A DNA stretch of 64,000 nt from VFKU01 sp964620045. GTDB taxonomy: Bacteria; Hydrogenedentota; Hydrogenedentia; Hydrogenedentales; GCA-2746185. Made by a program: the position numbers and the translations under genes. The DNA is taken from contig CAZUJL010000017.1 in assembly GCA_964620045.1 (NCBI GenBank), forward strand, positions 1 to 64,000. Direction: 5' to 3'. Positions 1 to 8,143 of the stretch are shown here, in pieces; position 1 is the stretch's first letter, and each line of letters starts with the position of its first letter. The notes under the pieces were generated by a model that had not been told where the DNA came from, did not search any database, and saw only the letters and a program-made list of their open reading frames with translations.

Positions 1-307
1 CGTCGGTGCGCAGGTGACCGAGGCGATCAGCCTTACGCTCGCGGCGAGTTACTTCAACACCGTCGAAGACTACGGCAACGACGACAGCGACATCGGCATC
101 GAGGTGGGCCTGTATGGCACCTACGCCTACACCGACGACCTCGCGTTCTCCGCGGGCTACGCGCACTTCTTCGCGGGCGACGCTGTCGAGGACGGTGTGT
201 TTGTGTCGCGCAGCGGCGCGAAGCCGAACCAGATCGGGCCGATGGGCGGGTTGGGCGAAAGCGACAGCATCGACTACGTGTTCTTGGAAACCAGCATCAG
301 CTTCTAA
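1..307 (+). CDS. outer-membrane beta-barrel protein, C-terminal end (alginate-export-like), 5' truncated
   Basis: The reading frame is open from base 2 and ends at a TAA at 305-307, so only about 100 C-terminal residues are inside the window. They alternate short polar turns with amphipathic strands (LTLAASYF, IGIEVGLYGTYAYT, LAFSAGYAHFFAGDAV) and end in the aromatic residue of ETSISF. Both features are typical of outer-membrane barrels. The segment GYAHFFAGDA followed by a final strand ending in YVFLETSISF resembles the alginate-export porin family. The true start lies upstream of the window, so the substrate cannot be inferred. Another porin family is possible. Confidence 0.6.
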   Translation, partial: VGAQVTEAISLTLAASYFNTVEDYGNDDSDIGIEVGLYGTYAYTDDLAFSAGYAHFFAGDAVEDGVFVSRSGAKPNQIGPMGGLGESDSIDYVFLETSISF

Positions 308-349
308 GAACGTTTGCTATACTCGCTCCGCATATTGGAGCGGTGCGGC

Positions 350-1378
350 ATGCGTGTACTCTCGGGTTCTGTTGCGATTGCGGTCGCCGCAATCGCATTC
401 GTTGCGGGCGCCGAAGAAGCGCCCGGTCCCGCGCCCGCCGGCATGGTGTGGATTCCCTCCGGCGAATACACCATGGGCACCGACGAAGAACAGGCATACG
501 AAGCCGAGCGTCCCGCGCACCGCGTGAAGGTGGCCGGCTTCTGGATGGACCAGACCGAAGTCACCAATCGGCAGTTCCTCGAATTCGTGCGCGCGACGAA
601 CTATGTCACCGTCGCCGAGCGCGATGTGGACTGGGAACAACTCAAAGCGCAGCTTCCTCCGGACACGCCGAAGCCGCCCGCCGACGATCTGAAGGCCGGT
701 TCGCTCGTGTTCAATCCGCCGACGACGCCCGTGCCGCTTGGGCGCGCCGAGGTGTGGTGGAAATGGGTCGTCGGCGCGAACTGGCGGCATCCCGAAGGAC
801 CGGGCAGCTCAATTGAAGAGCGCATGGACTACCCCGTCGTGCATATGTCGTGGGAGGACGCGGCGGCGTATGCAACGTGGGCGGGCAAGCGCCTGCCGAC
901 CGAGGCGGAGTGGGAGTATGCCGCGCGCGGCGGACTCGACGGCCAGCGCTACGCGTGGGGAACGGAATTCAAGCCGAACGGAAAGTATCTTGCGAACATT
1001 TGGCAAGGACGATTCCCCGACAACAATCTTTCCGAAGACGGTTTTCCGGGCGCCGCGCCGGTGAAAAGTTTTCCCGCGAACGGATACGGCCTGTACGACA
1101 TGATCGGCAACGTGTGGGAATGGTGCGACGACTGGTTTCGCGCGGATCGTCACACGGACCTTGCCGAAGGTGGCCTGTGCGAAAACCCGCAGGGCCCCAC
1201 CGAGAGTTTTGACCCCACATCGCCGTATTCCAAGCGCCGCGTGACCAAGGGCGGCTCCTATCTCTGCGCGGAGAATTACTGCGTGAACTATCGCCCGAGC
1301 GCCCGCCGCGGTACGGATTGGGATACGGGCCTGCCACACGTCGGCTTCCGCTGCGTGATGGCGCCCGCCGCGAAGTAA
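350..1378 (+). CDS. formylglycine-generating enzyme (SUMF1/FGE family), secreted
   Basis: This 342-residue protein starts at ATG 350, with GGAG at 337-340 as ribosome binding site, and has an N-terminal signal peptide ending near AFVAGAEE. The FGE-sulfatase fold is recognisable from the family blocks WIPSGEYTMGTDE, VTNRQFLEFV, RLPTEAEWEYAARGG, IGNVWEWCDDWF and the C-terminal GFRC. The catalytic segment KGGSYLCAENYC carries two cysteines, about residues 306 and 311, in the C-x4-C spacing of the copper-dependent enzyme that oxidises a sulfatase cysteine to formylglycine. Many bacterial SUMF1-like proteins lack this pair. A Cys-type sulfatase is encoded at 11683-13533 and is the obvious client. 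A TATACT -10-like hexamer lies at 318-323. Confidence 0.88.
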   Translation: MRVLSGSVAIAVAAIAFVAGAEEAPGPAPAGMVWIPSGEYTMGTDEEQAYEAERPAHRVKVAGFWMDQTEVTNRQFLEFVRATNYVTVAERDVDWEQLKAQLPPDTPKPPADDLKAGSLVFNPPTTPVPLGRAEVWWKWVVGANWRHPEGPGSSIEERMDYPVVHMSWEDAAAYATWAGKRLPTEAEWEYAARGGLDGQRYAWGTEFKPNGKYLANIWQGRFPDNNLSEDGFPGAAPVKSFPANGYGLYDMIGNVWEWCDDWFRADRHTDLAEGGLCENPQGPTESFDPTSPYSKRRVTKGGSYLCAENYCVNYRPSARRGTDWDTGLPHVGFRCVMAPAAK

Positions 1379-1381
1379 CGC

Positions 1382-4348
1382 TTACTTCTGCGCGTAGAGG
1401 AACGCCACCACGTCCGCCAGCTCCTGCGCCGTCATGCCCGCGGCGAGGCCATTCGGCATCAACGACAACGCGCTCTTGTATCGATCCGTAATGTCGCGGG
1501 CGGGGATCGGAATGATCGTGCCGTTCGAGTCCATCAACTCCACGCCTTCAGCCGTGTCCTTGCGTATGTAGCCGGTGAAGACGTCTCGCTTCGTTTCGAC
1601 CACCCACACGATGAACTCGTGCGAAATCGCCGCGCTCGGATTCAGAATCGATTCAAGCAAACCGTCCGGGCCGTATTTAGTGCCGATGTTCGACAGATTC
1701 GGGCCCACCGCTTTGCCTTCGCCGTGGACGACGTGGCAGCGATAGCACTGCGAACGCTCTTCGCTGAAAAAGATTCCGTGTCCGCGTTCCGCATCACCCG
1801 TCAACTTCAGGAGTTCGGTGACCGAGGGCAGCGGCGTACCGTCGCGCATCGTTTCGGGCGGCAATATCTGGCCGGCGAGCATGCGGACATCGTCGAATTT
1901 GCTCGAGCGCAGGACTTCGCCGGTGTCGAATTCCAGATCGGGCGCGATCTGGTCAGACTCCGCCGCGCGAAGCAGCGCGAGCTGGCCCGATTTCATTTCC
2001 GCGAGTCCGTGTAGCGCCGTGCGTCGTGGCACCAGCGCATGACGGGAATCCAGCAGGTACACGAGCAGGATATTGGCCGCCGCTTCGTCGCGGAACCGCG
2101 ACACGATCATGAGCGCTTCGGCCGCAATCGTCGGCTGGTCGGAGGCCACAAGTTGTTCCATCACGTCGGGCCGGGTATTGCGCCGTTTCGCGATCGGGCT
2201 GGCGGTTTGAATGGACCACACGCGTTCTTCGAGGGGGCGCGCCGTGTCGGCCGCGATCGCGAGCAGCTCAGGAACGAAGCCGTCGCGCTGGGCTTCTTTG
2301 ATGAAGTTCAGAGCATTCTGCCGCGTGGCCGGCGCGAGGATTTGCACGCGCAGCGCTTGGTCGAGATCGCTGGCGTCCACGGCCGCGCGCCACGCAGTGC
2401 CCCCGTCGCGCGCGAGCAGTTCCAGCGCATACGCCTGCAGCTCGTGCGACGAACTTGCCATCGCATGACGAGTGATGCGCGCGCCGGCGTCGAGTGAACC
2501 GATCGCGTCGAGCGCCTGCAGGGCCAGCTTGCGCAGATCCAGGGACAACTTGGCGTCGTTTGCGGATTTCGTCGCAAGGTCCATCACGTCCGCGGGGTGC
2601 AGTTGCACGGCAAGTCCGCCGAGCCGCGCGTCCCATGTGGTTCCAAGCTTCGCGCTCAGTGCAGCCCACGCTTCGGCTTCGTGCCCACGGAACGCGATGC
2701 CGATTGCTTCGCGGTAGAAGCGATCGACACCGTCGTATTGCGCGGCAAGATCGACCAGGGTTGCCATCGTCTCCGGCTTGGCATTGTCGCGGGCCAGTTC
2801 CAGCATTAGTTGCCGGCGGACCTGCGGAGAGGCGTCCGTATTGGATGGCGCGCTCGCCAGGTGGTTCGTGATCGCGGCGAAGCGCACGGCCTGCACGCGC
2901 TCCGCCGGATTCTCGCTCGCGGCCGCCGCGCGCACGGCGTCATCCGCGCCGGCACTGGGCGTAAGCCACAGGGCGCGCGCGTGAATCTCCGGGCGCTCAT
3001 CCGCCAGCAATCGCTTCGCGATGTCCGTGTCGCCTTTGGCCGCGCGCTGATCCAGTTCGGTTTTCGCCAGATAGCGCCGCGCAACGTTGGGGGATGTGAA
3101 GGCCTCGACGAGTCCTTCGTCGGATTTCAGATCCAGCGGCACTCGGGTCGCCTTGTGGCCCGTCGCCGCGAGGCAATAGACGCGTCCGCGCGCGAAGTCG
3201 CCCATGCGGTGGCCGCCCACGCCGGGGTCATACCAGTCCGCGATGTACAGCGAGCCGTCGGGCGAGGCGGACACATCCACCGGCCGGAACCACGAATCGT
3301 CTTCGCAGCGTAGCAATACTTCCATCTCCGCGGAGAAACCAGCGCCGTCGGGCTTCGTGCGGAACGCGCGAATCTCGCGCGGACCGGCCTCGGCGTGAAT
3401 CAGCGCGCCCCACACGCGCTCCGGCAGCGCGCGGCCTTCGTACACCATCAGGCCGCAAGGCGAGCCGAAGCCGGTGCGAATCATCCGCGGCACAACACCG
3501 GGACGATCCGCGTTCCAATGCACGGATTCCAAATGGCGATCGCCCTGGCGGCGCGGCCAGTAACCGTAGTTGCCGCCTTCCATGACGTAGTTGATGCGCG
3601 TGTTCTCGTTGCCGTCGTCGTCGTTGTCCGAAATGAACACGTTGCCGTAGGAATCGATCGTCGGCTCGTACGGATTGCGCATGCCCTGCGCGAGCCATTC
3701 GAGGTGCTCACCTTCAAGGTCCGTGCGCAGCACCGTCGCCGCCAGGAGCGGCGCGCCCTTGCCGGCATGCACGCGATTGCCTTTTTTGTCGGTGACGTCC
3801 AGCCCCTGGTCGCCATTGCTCATGTACAGCTTGCCGTCGGGGCCCCAGTTCACGCCGTGGATCGCGTGGTCATTGTCGATGCCGCCGAACCCGGTCAGGA
3901 TCACCGTGCGTTTGTCCGCCACGCCGTCGCCGTTTGTATCTTCGAGATAAAAAAGGTCGGGCGACTGGCAGACGTACACGCGCTTGCCCAGCACGGCAAT
4001 GCCCATCGGCGCTTGCAGCGTCGGGTCCTGGTAGAAGGTCGTCGCCTTGTCGCATTTGCCGTCGCCGTCCGTGTCTTCGAGCACGCGGATGCGATCGCCG
4101 AGTTCGGTCGTGCGCGGCTGGTTAAACAGGCGGTAGTTCACCGCCTCCGCCACCCACACGCGGCCTTCGGCGTCGATATCCATCGACGTCGGATTCCACA
4201 GGTCGGGCTCGGAGGCGAACAGGGTCACTTCGAAGCCGTCGGCGACCTTCATGTGCGCCAGCGCTTCGTCCGGCGGCAGTTGCGCGAAAGTGGCGGACAT
4301 AACGCAGCACTGGGCCGCGGCAAGGGAGAGACGAAACAGCGAGAACAT
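1382..4348 (-). CDS. PVC-type membrane-bound dehydrogenase with HEAT repeats and C-terminal haem c domain
   Basis: The protein has about 988 residues. ATG 4348 is preferred over ATG 4357 because GGAG lies ten bases before 4348 but only one base before 4357. This gives a clean signal peptide (MFSLFRLSLAAAQCC, then FAQ). The N-terminal third is the PVC-type six-bladed propeller (GFEVTLFASEPDL, EDTDGDGKCDKATTF, HAIHGVNWGPDGKLY). The middle is a long alpha-helical HEAT-like stretch. Near the C terminus SQCYRCHVVHG is a CxxCH haem c site, followed by the class motif GPNLSNIG. Such proteins are abundant in Planctomycetes, Verrucomicrobia and relatives, where they are thought to oxidise sugars in the periplasm. 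The substrate is unknown. It converges with the FGE gene three bases away. Confidence 0.88.
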   Translation of the reverse strand: MFSLFRLSLAAAQCCVMSATFAQLPPDEALAHMKVADGFEVTLFASEPDLWNPTSMDIDAEGRVWVAEAVNYRLFNQPRTTELGDRIRVLEDTDGDGKCDKATTFYQDPTLQAPMGIAVLGKRVYVCQSPDLFYLEDTNGDGVADKRTVILTGFGGIDNDHAIHGVNWGPDGKLYMSNGDQGLDVTDKKGNRVHAGKGAPLLAATVLRTDLEGEHLEWLAQGMRNPYEPTIDSYGNVFISDNDDDGNENTRINYVMEGGNYGYWPRRQGDRHLESVHWNADRPGVVPRMIRTGFGSPCGLMVYEGRALPERVWGALIHAEAGPREIRAFRTKPDGAGFSAEMEVLLRCEDDSWFRPVDVSASPDGSLYIADWYDPGVGGHRMGDFARGRVYCLAATGHKATRVPLDLKSDEGLVEAFTSPNVARRYLAKTELDQRAAKGDTDIAKRLLADERPEIHARALWLTPSAGADDAVRAAAASENPAERVQAVRFAAITNHLASAPSNTDASPQVRRQLMLELARDNAKPETMATLVDLAAQYDGVDRFYREAIGIAFRGHEAEAWAALSAKLGTTWDARLGGLAVQLHPADVMDLATKSANDAKLSLDLRKLALQALDAIGSLDAGARITRHAMASSSHELQAYALELLARDGGTAWRAAVDASDLDQALRVQILAPATRQNALNFIKEAQRDGFVPELLAIAADTARPLEERVWSIQTASPIAKRRNTRPDVMEQLVASDQPTIAAEALMIVSRFRDEAAANILLVYLLDSRHALVPRRTALHGLAEMKSGQLALLRAAESDQIAPDLEFDTGEVLRSSKFDDVRMLAGQILPPETMRDGTPLPSVTELLKLTGDAERGHGIFFSEERSQCYRCHVVHGEGKAVGPNLSNIGTKYGPDGLLESILNPSAAISHEFIVWVVETKRDVFTGYIRKDTAEGVELMDSNGTIIPIPARDITDRYKSALSLMPNGLAAGMTAQELADVVAFLYAQK

Positions 4349-4524
4349 GGGGTGCATACTCCAGCGAACGTGGCCGATCAGTAGACCATAAGGCGCTTGG
4401 CGCATCCAATCTATTCCCCGCGCGCATAGGAATAATGCTCAGAATTGACGGGAATGACGCCGAATTTCATTGAATCCCCGCGCGGCCCGCACTAGCATGA
4501 AAGCGCTTCTTGGAGATAACGAAC

Positions 4525-5004
4525 GTGACCAGGATTTCGTGTACCGTGAATGGATCGAGCGTCTCGGTCGAGACCGACCCAGACCGCACGCTACTTGAAG
4601 TACTCCGCGAAGACCTGGACCTCACTGGGACAAAGTACGGCTGCGGTGAGGGCACCTGCCGCGCCTGCACCGTGCTGCTCGGCGGGCGGCCCGTGGCGGC
4701 CTGCCAGACCCCCGTGTCCCGCGTCGAAGGCAAGGAAATCATCACCATCGAAGGTGTCGCCAACGACGGCGCGCTGACGCCGGTGCAAGAGGCCTTCATC
4801 GCCGAGGACGCCATGCAGTGCGGCTACTGCGTGCCGGGCATGATCGTGACGGCTGAGGCGCTGCTGCGTTCGAATCCAAAACCCACCCGCGACGAAATCA
4901 ATACGTTTATGAACGGCAACCTGTGCCGTTGCTGCAACTACATCAACATTGTGCGCGCAATCGAGCGCTGTGCCGGTGAACCTTCGGAGACCGGCGCGCG
5001 ATGA
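4525..5004 (+). CDS. molybdenum hydroxylase small subunit, 2x[2Fe-2S]
   Basis: This 159-residue protein is placed at GTG 4525 because GGAG at 4512-4515 is nine bases upstream. A TTG at 4510 overlaps that site and is unlikely. The N-terminal plant-type ferredoxin domain contains GCGEGTCRACTVLL plus a later Cys (first cluster). The helical second domain contains CGYCVPGMI and LCRCCNY (second cluster). This is the iron-sulfur subunit of the xanthine dehydrogenase / isoquinoline 1-oxidoreductase family and passes electrons from the molybdopterin subunit. Its stop overlaps the next start in ATGA, so the two are translationally coupled. It has no signal peptide of its own, so export with the Tat-dependent partner is inferred. 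Confidence 0.9.
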   Translation: MTRISCTVNGSSVSVETDPDRTLLEVLREDLDLTGTKYGCGEGTCRACTVLLGGRPVAACQTPVSRVEGKEIITIEGVANDGALTPVQEAFIAEDAMQCGYCVPGMIVTAEALLRSNPKPTRDEINTFMNGNLCRCCNYINIVRAIERCAGEPSETGAR

Positions 5005-7145
5005 ACACCGACCTCTACACCATCGAACCCGAGCGCTACGAATTTAGCGAACCGCCCCGTTATCGATTTAGTTTGAGCCGCCGCGCGTTCATGCAGACGG
5101 TCGGTGCAGGCCTGTTGATCACGGCTTTCATCCAGACGGCGGATGCGCAACAGCGTTCGTCCACGGCACGACCGCTCGGCGCGCGGCTGCGCTTCGAGCC
5201 GGACGGCACCGTGACGGCCTACACAGGCAAGGTTGAAGTGGGGCAGGGCGCGCGCACGCAACTGTCGATGGCCGCGGCCGAGGAACTCCGCCTGTCGCTG
5301 GATCGCGTGCGTCTCGTGATGGCCGATACCGACATCGTGCCCGACGACGGCGGTACCTACGGCAGCCAGACCACGCCGCGCACAGTACCCGCGATGCGTG
5401 CAGCGGCCGCCGCCGCGCGCGAGCTGCTGATCGAACTCGTCGCCGAGGAATGGGACGCCTCTCCCGGCGCGGTGGCGTTGGAGGACGGCGAGTTCGCACA
5501 CATCGACGGGCGCCGCATGACGCTGGCGCAACTCGTGCAAAACAAAACGGGTCTCGTGACTTCGTTGAATGAGCGCACGGTCGACGAACCTGCGCTGACA
5601 GCGCAATCCGACTGGCGCACGCTCGGCCACGCGCACCACAAGCCCACCGCGCGCGACATCGCGACCGGCGCGCACCGGTATCCGTCGGATATCCGCCGGC
5701 CCGGCATGGTGTACGGCAAAGTACTCCGCGCACCGCGTTTCAACGTCACGCTGGAAAGCGTGGATATCGACGCGGCAAAAGAGCTCGAAGGTGTGCAGGC
5801 CGTGCGCGATGGCGACTTTGTCGGCTGTGTCGCGCCGACCTCGCGCCAGGCGCAGGCCGCTATCGAAAAGATCGCCGCGACGGCGAAATGGACGATGGCG
5901 CCGCATCCGTCCAGCGCCGAGCTGACGGCATATCTGAAAGCCAACGTGCGCGAAGGCAGCGGCCGGCAGCGGTCCTCCGCGCAAACCGAAGGCGACGTGG
6001 ACGCCGCGCTGACCTCGGCCACGAAAGTCCTGCGCGCGACCTACGAGATTCCCTACATCCAGCACGCGCCGATGGAGACGCGCTCGGCCGCGGCCGAATG
6101 GACGGACGGAAAGCTGACCGTATGGACGGTGACGCAACGACCCTTCGACGTGCGCCGGGAGTTGGCGTCCGCATTCGGACTCGCGCCCGAAAAAGTGCGC
6201 CTGATAGTGCCCGACGGCGGCGGTGGGTTCGGGGGCAAGCATCAGGGCGACGCGGCGATCGAGGCCGCGCGCCTGGCCAAGGCCGCAGGCAAGCCGGTGT
6301 CGCTGCAATGGACACGCGAGGAAGAATTCATGTGGGCCTACTGCCGCCCCGCCGGCGTGATCGAGATCGCGGCGGCGCTCGATGCGCAAGGCAAATTGCT
6401 CGCGTGGGATTTTACGAACTACAACTCCGGCGGCTCCGGCATCGATTGTCCTTACGCGGTGCCCAACGCGCGCATTCAGTTTAAGAATTGCGACTCGCCG
6501 CTCCGGCAGGGTTCGTACCGCGCGCTCGCCGCGACCGCGAACAATTTTGCGCGCGAGGCTTTTATCAATCGTCTCGCGGCCGAGGCCGGCGCGGACCCGC
6601 TTGCGTTTCGGTTGGCGGCGCTGAACGAAGCGCGCATGAAGCGCGTGCTCGAAGCCGCCGCGGCAAAGTTCGGTGTCTCCGATTACCGCACGGCGTCGTC
6701 ACCCGGCACCGGTTACGGCATCGCGTGTGGCACGGAGAAAGGCTCATTCGTCGCGACCTGCGCCGAAGTACAGGTCGACTCCGCCGCGAAGACCTTTGCG
6801 ATCAAGCGCCTGTGCGTCGCCTACGACTGCGGTCCGGTGCATAACCCCGCCAACCTGCGCGCGCAAATCGAGGGCGGCGTGGTGATGGGGCTGGGCGGCG
6901 CGCTGACCGAGGTGATCGAATTCCGCGACGGCGCGCTGACCAACGGTCGTTTCAAGGATTATTCCGTGCCGCGCTTCAAGGACGTGCCGCCGATTGACGT
7001 AGTCATCGTCGAGCCGAAGGACGTCGAGCCGGTCGGCGCCGGCGAAACGCCCATCATCGCCGTCGCGCCCGCCATCGCCAACGCGATCCGCATGGCCACG
7101 GGCGTCGAACTGACGGCCCTGCCGCTGCGCCGCGCCTTCGCCTGA
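5001..7145 (+). CDS. molybdopterin-binding large subunit, xanthine dehydrogenase/isoquinoline oxidoreductase-like, Tat-exported
   Basis: The 714-residue protein has a twin-arginine signal at residues 26-45 (SRRAFMQTVGAGLL), so the mature enzyme is probably periplasmic. The aldehyde-oxidase/xanthine-dehydrogenase large-subunit fold shows in VEVGQGARTQLSMAAAEEL, in the glycine-rich DGGGGFGGKHQGD and in the C-terminal VGAGETPIIAVAPAIANAI, which holds the conserved catalytic Glu. It should hydroxylate an aldehyde or N-heterocycle using water, with electrons leaving through the 4525-5004 subunit. No FAD subunit or cytochrome is encoded next door, so the electron acceptor is unknown. The family is certain, the substrate is not. 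Confidence 0.88.
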   Translation: MNTDLYTIEPERYEFSEPPRYRFSLSRRAFMQTVGAGLLITAFIQTADAQQRSSTARPLGARLRFEPDGTVTAYTGKVEVGQGARTQLSMAAAEELRLSLDRVRLVMADTDIVPDDGGTYGSQTTPRTVPAMRAAAAAARELLIELVAEEWDASPGAVALEDGEFAHIDGRRMTLAQLVQNKTGLVTSLNERTVDEPALTAQSDWRTLGHAHHKPTARDIATGAHRYPSDIRRPGMVYGKVLRAPRFNVTLESVDIDAAKELEGVQAVRDGDFVGCVAPTSRQAQAAIEKIAATAKWTMAPHPSSAELTAYLKANVREGSGRQRSSAQTEGDVDAALTSATKVLRATYEIPYIQHAPMETRSAAAEWTDGKLTVWTVTQRPFDVRRELASAFGLAPEKVRLIVPDGGGGFGGKHQGDAAIEAARLAKAAGKPVSLQWTREEEFMWAYCRPAGVIEIAAALDAQGKLLAWDFTNYNSGGSGIDCPYAVPNARIQFKNCDSPLRQGSYRALAATANNFAREAFINRLAAEAGADPLAFRLAALNEARMKRVLEAAAAKFGVSDYRTASSPGTGYGIACGTEKGSFVATCAEVQVDSAAKTFAIKRLCVAYDCGPVHNPANLRAQIEGGVVMGLGGALTEVIEFRDGALTNGRFKDYSVPRFKDVPPIDVVIVEPKDVEPVGAGETPIIAVAPAIANAIRMATGVELTALPLRRAFA

Positions 7146-7152
7146 GGCGAAA

Positions 7153-7182
7153 TTGATCCGCGCCCGCGCCTCTGTTTAGATC
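7153..7182 (+). promoter_or_regulatory. candidate sigma-70-type promoter for the 7208 gene
   Basis: TTGATC (7153-7158) and TAGATC (7177-7182) are separated by 18 bases and lie 25 bases before the ATG at 7208. Each matches four of six consensus positions. The gap to the preceding gene is only 62 bases, so the promoter overlaps most of the intergenic space. Confidence 0.4.
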
Positions 7183-7207
7183 ACGCGTCGAACACCGGAG
7201 GCGTCTC

Positions 7208-8143
7208 ATGCGTATTGCACTCGTTGCTGCTCTTGTCCTTGTCACCCACGCGGCCCTTGCCGCCGACCCCGCGCCTATTCGCCAGGTCAGCGAAAGCGGC
7301 ATCAAGCATTCGTTCCTGATCACCGGCTCGACCGGCACGCACTGGTTTGACGAGGATACGAACGAGATCTGGACCGAGCCCGCGTACTCGCGCGATGGCT
7401 ACGTGCTGGACAACGGCAATATCCTCATCGCCGAAGTGAAGATGTTGAAGGAAAACGCGAAGGGCACGCACGACGTCATCTGGACGTATGAGTTGCAGGC
7501 GCCGAACACGGAAATCGGCACGGTATCGCGCCTCGAAAACGGCAACACGCTGACCACCGAGCTCGGCCCGAACCCGCGCCTGCTCGAAGTCACGCCGGAC
7601 GGCAAGATAGCAGTCGAAGTGAAGTTGCAGCCGGAGACTGAGAATTTCCACATGCAAACGCGCATGGCGCGCAAGCTGCCGAATGGAAATTACCTCGTGC
7701 CGCACCTCTACGCGTTCGCCGTGAAGGAGTACACGCCGGTGGGCGAGATCGTGCGCACGATTCGCACGGACCTGCCCGAATTCGGCGGCCGCGAAGTGCA
7801 CAACTGGCCGTTCACGGCGATCCTGCTCGATAACGGCAACATCTACGTGAACCTCACGCACGGCAACAAGGTGGCCGAGTTCGCGCCGGACGGCAAGCTG
7901 GTGTGGAAGGTAGACGAGAAAGACGTGCCGGACAACTTCAGCGACGCCTGCGGCGGCCAGCGCCTGCCGAACGGCAACACGATGATTTCCGCGTACGGCC
8001 AGAAGGACGGCGCGAAGCCCAAGATGTTCGAAATCACGCGCGACAAGAAGGTCGTGTGGCAGTTCTACCACCCCGAATTTCACGTCCACGAACTGCAGAT
8101 TCTGACGACGAACGGCGAGAAGGTCTCGCCGATGATGCGTTAG
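7208..8143 (+). CDS. secreted beta-propeller protein, arylsulfotransferase/PQQ-like fold
   Basis: The 311-residue protein has a signal peptide (VAALVLVTHAALAAD) and GGAG at 7197-7200 as ribosome binding site. It is built from repeated blades with the recurring element LxNGN: VLDNGNILIAE, RLENGNTLTTE, KLPNGNYLVPH, LLDNGNIYVN and RLPNGNTMIS. This pattern occurs in arylsulfotransferase (ASST)-like and related PQQ-like propellers. I do not see enough of the ASST active-site histidine region to claim catalysis. Its stop interlocks with the stop of the convergent phosphoesterase gene. Best treated as a periplasmic propeller of unknown ligand. Confidence 0.65.
   Translation: MRIALVAALVLVTHAALAADPAPIRQVSESGIKHSFLITGSTGTHWFDEDTNEIWTEPAYSRDGYVLDNGNILIAEVKMLKENAKGTHDVIWTYELQAPNTEIGTVSRLENGNTLTTELGPNPRLLEVTPDGKIAVEVKLQPETENFHMQTRMARKLPNGNYLVPHLYAFAVKEYTPVGEIVRTIRTDLPEFGGREVHNWPFTAILLDNGNIYVNLTHGNKVAEFAPDGKLVWKVDEKDVPDNFSDACGGQRLPNGNTMISAYGQKDGAKPKMFEITRDKKVVWQFYHPEFHVHELQILTTNGEKVSPMMR

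Noticed and set aside
3395..4384. Plus-strand open frame of 329 codons
   Set aside because: Antisense to the PVC-type dehydrogenase; Ala/Val/His-rich without a signal peptide or motif.
4938..6389. Long minus-strand open frame of 483 codons
   Set aside because: It lies antisense to the molybdenum hydroxylase subunits, has Arg/Ala/His-rich composition typical of antisense frames in GC-rich DNA, and matches no family.
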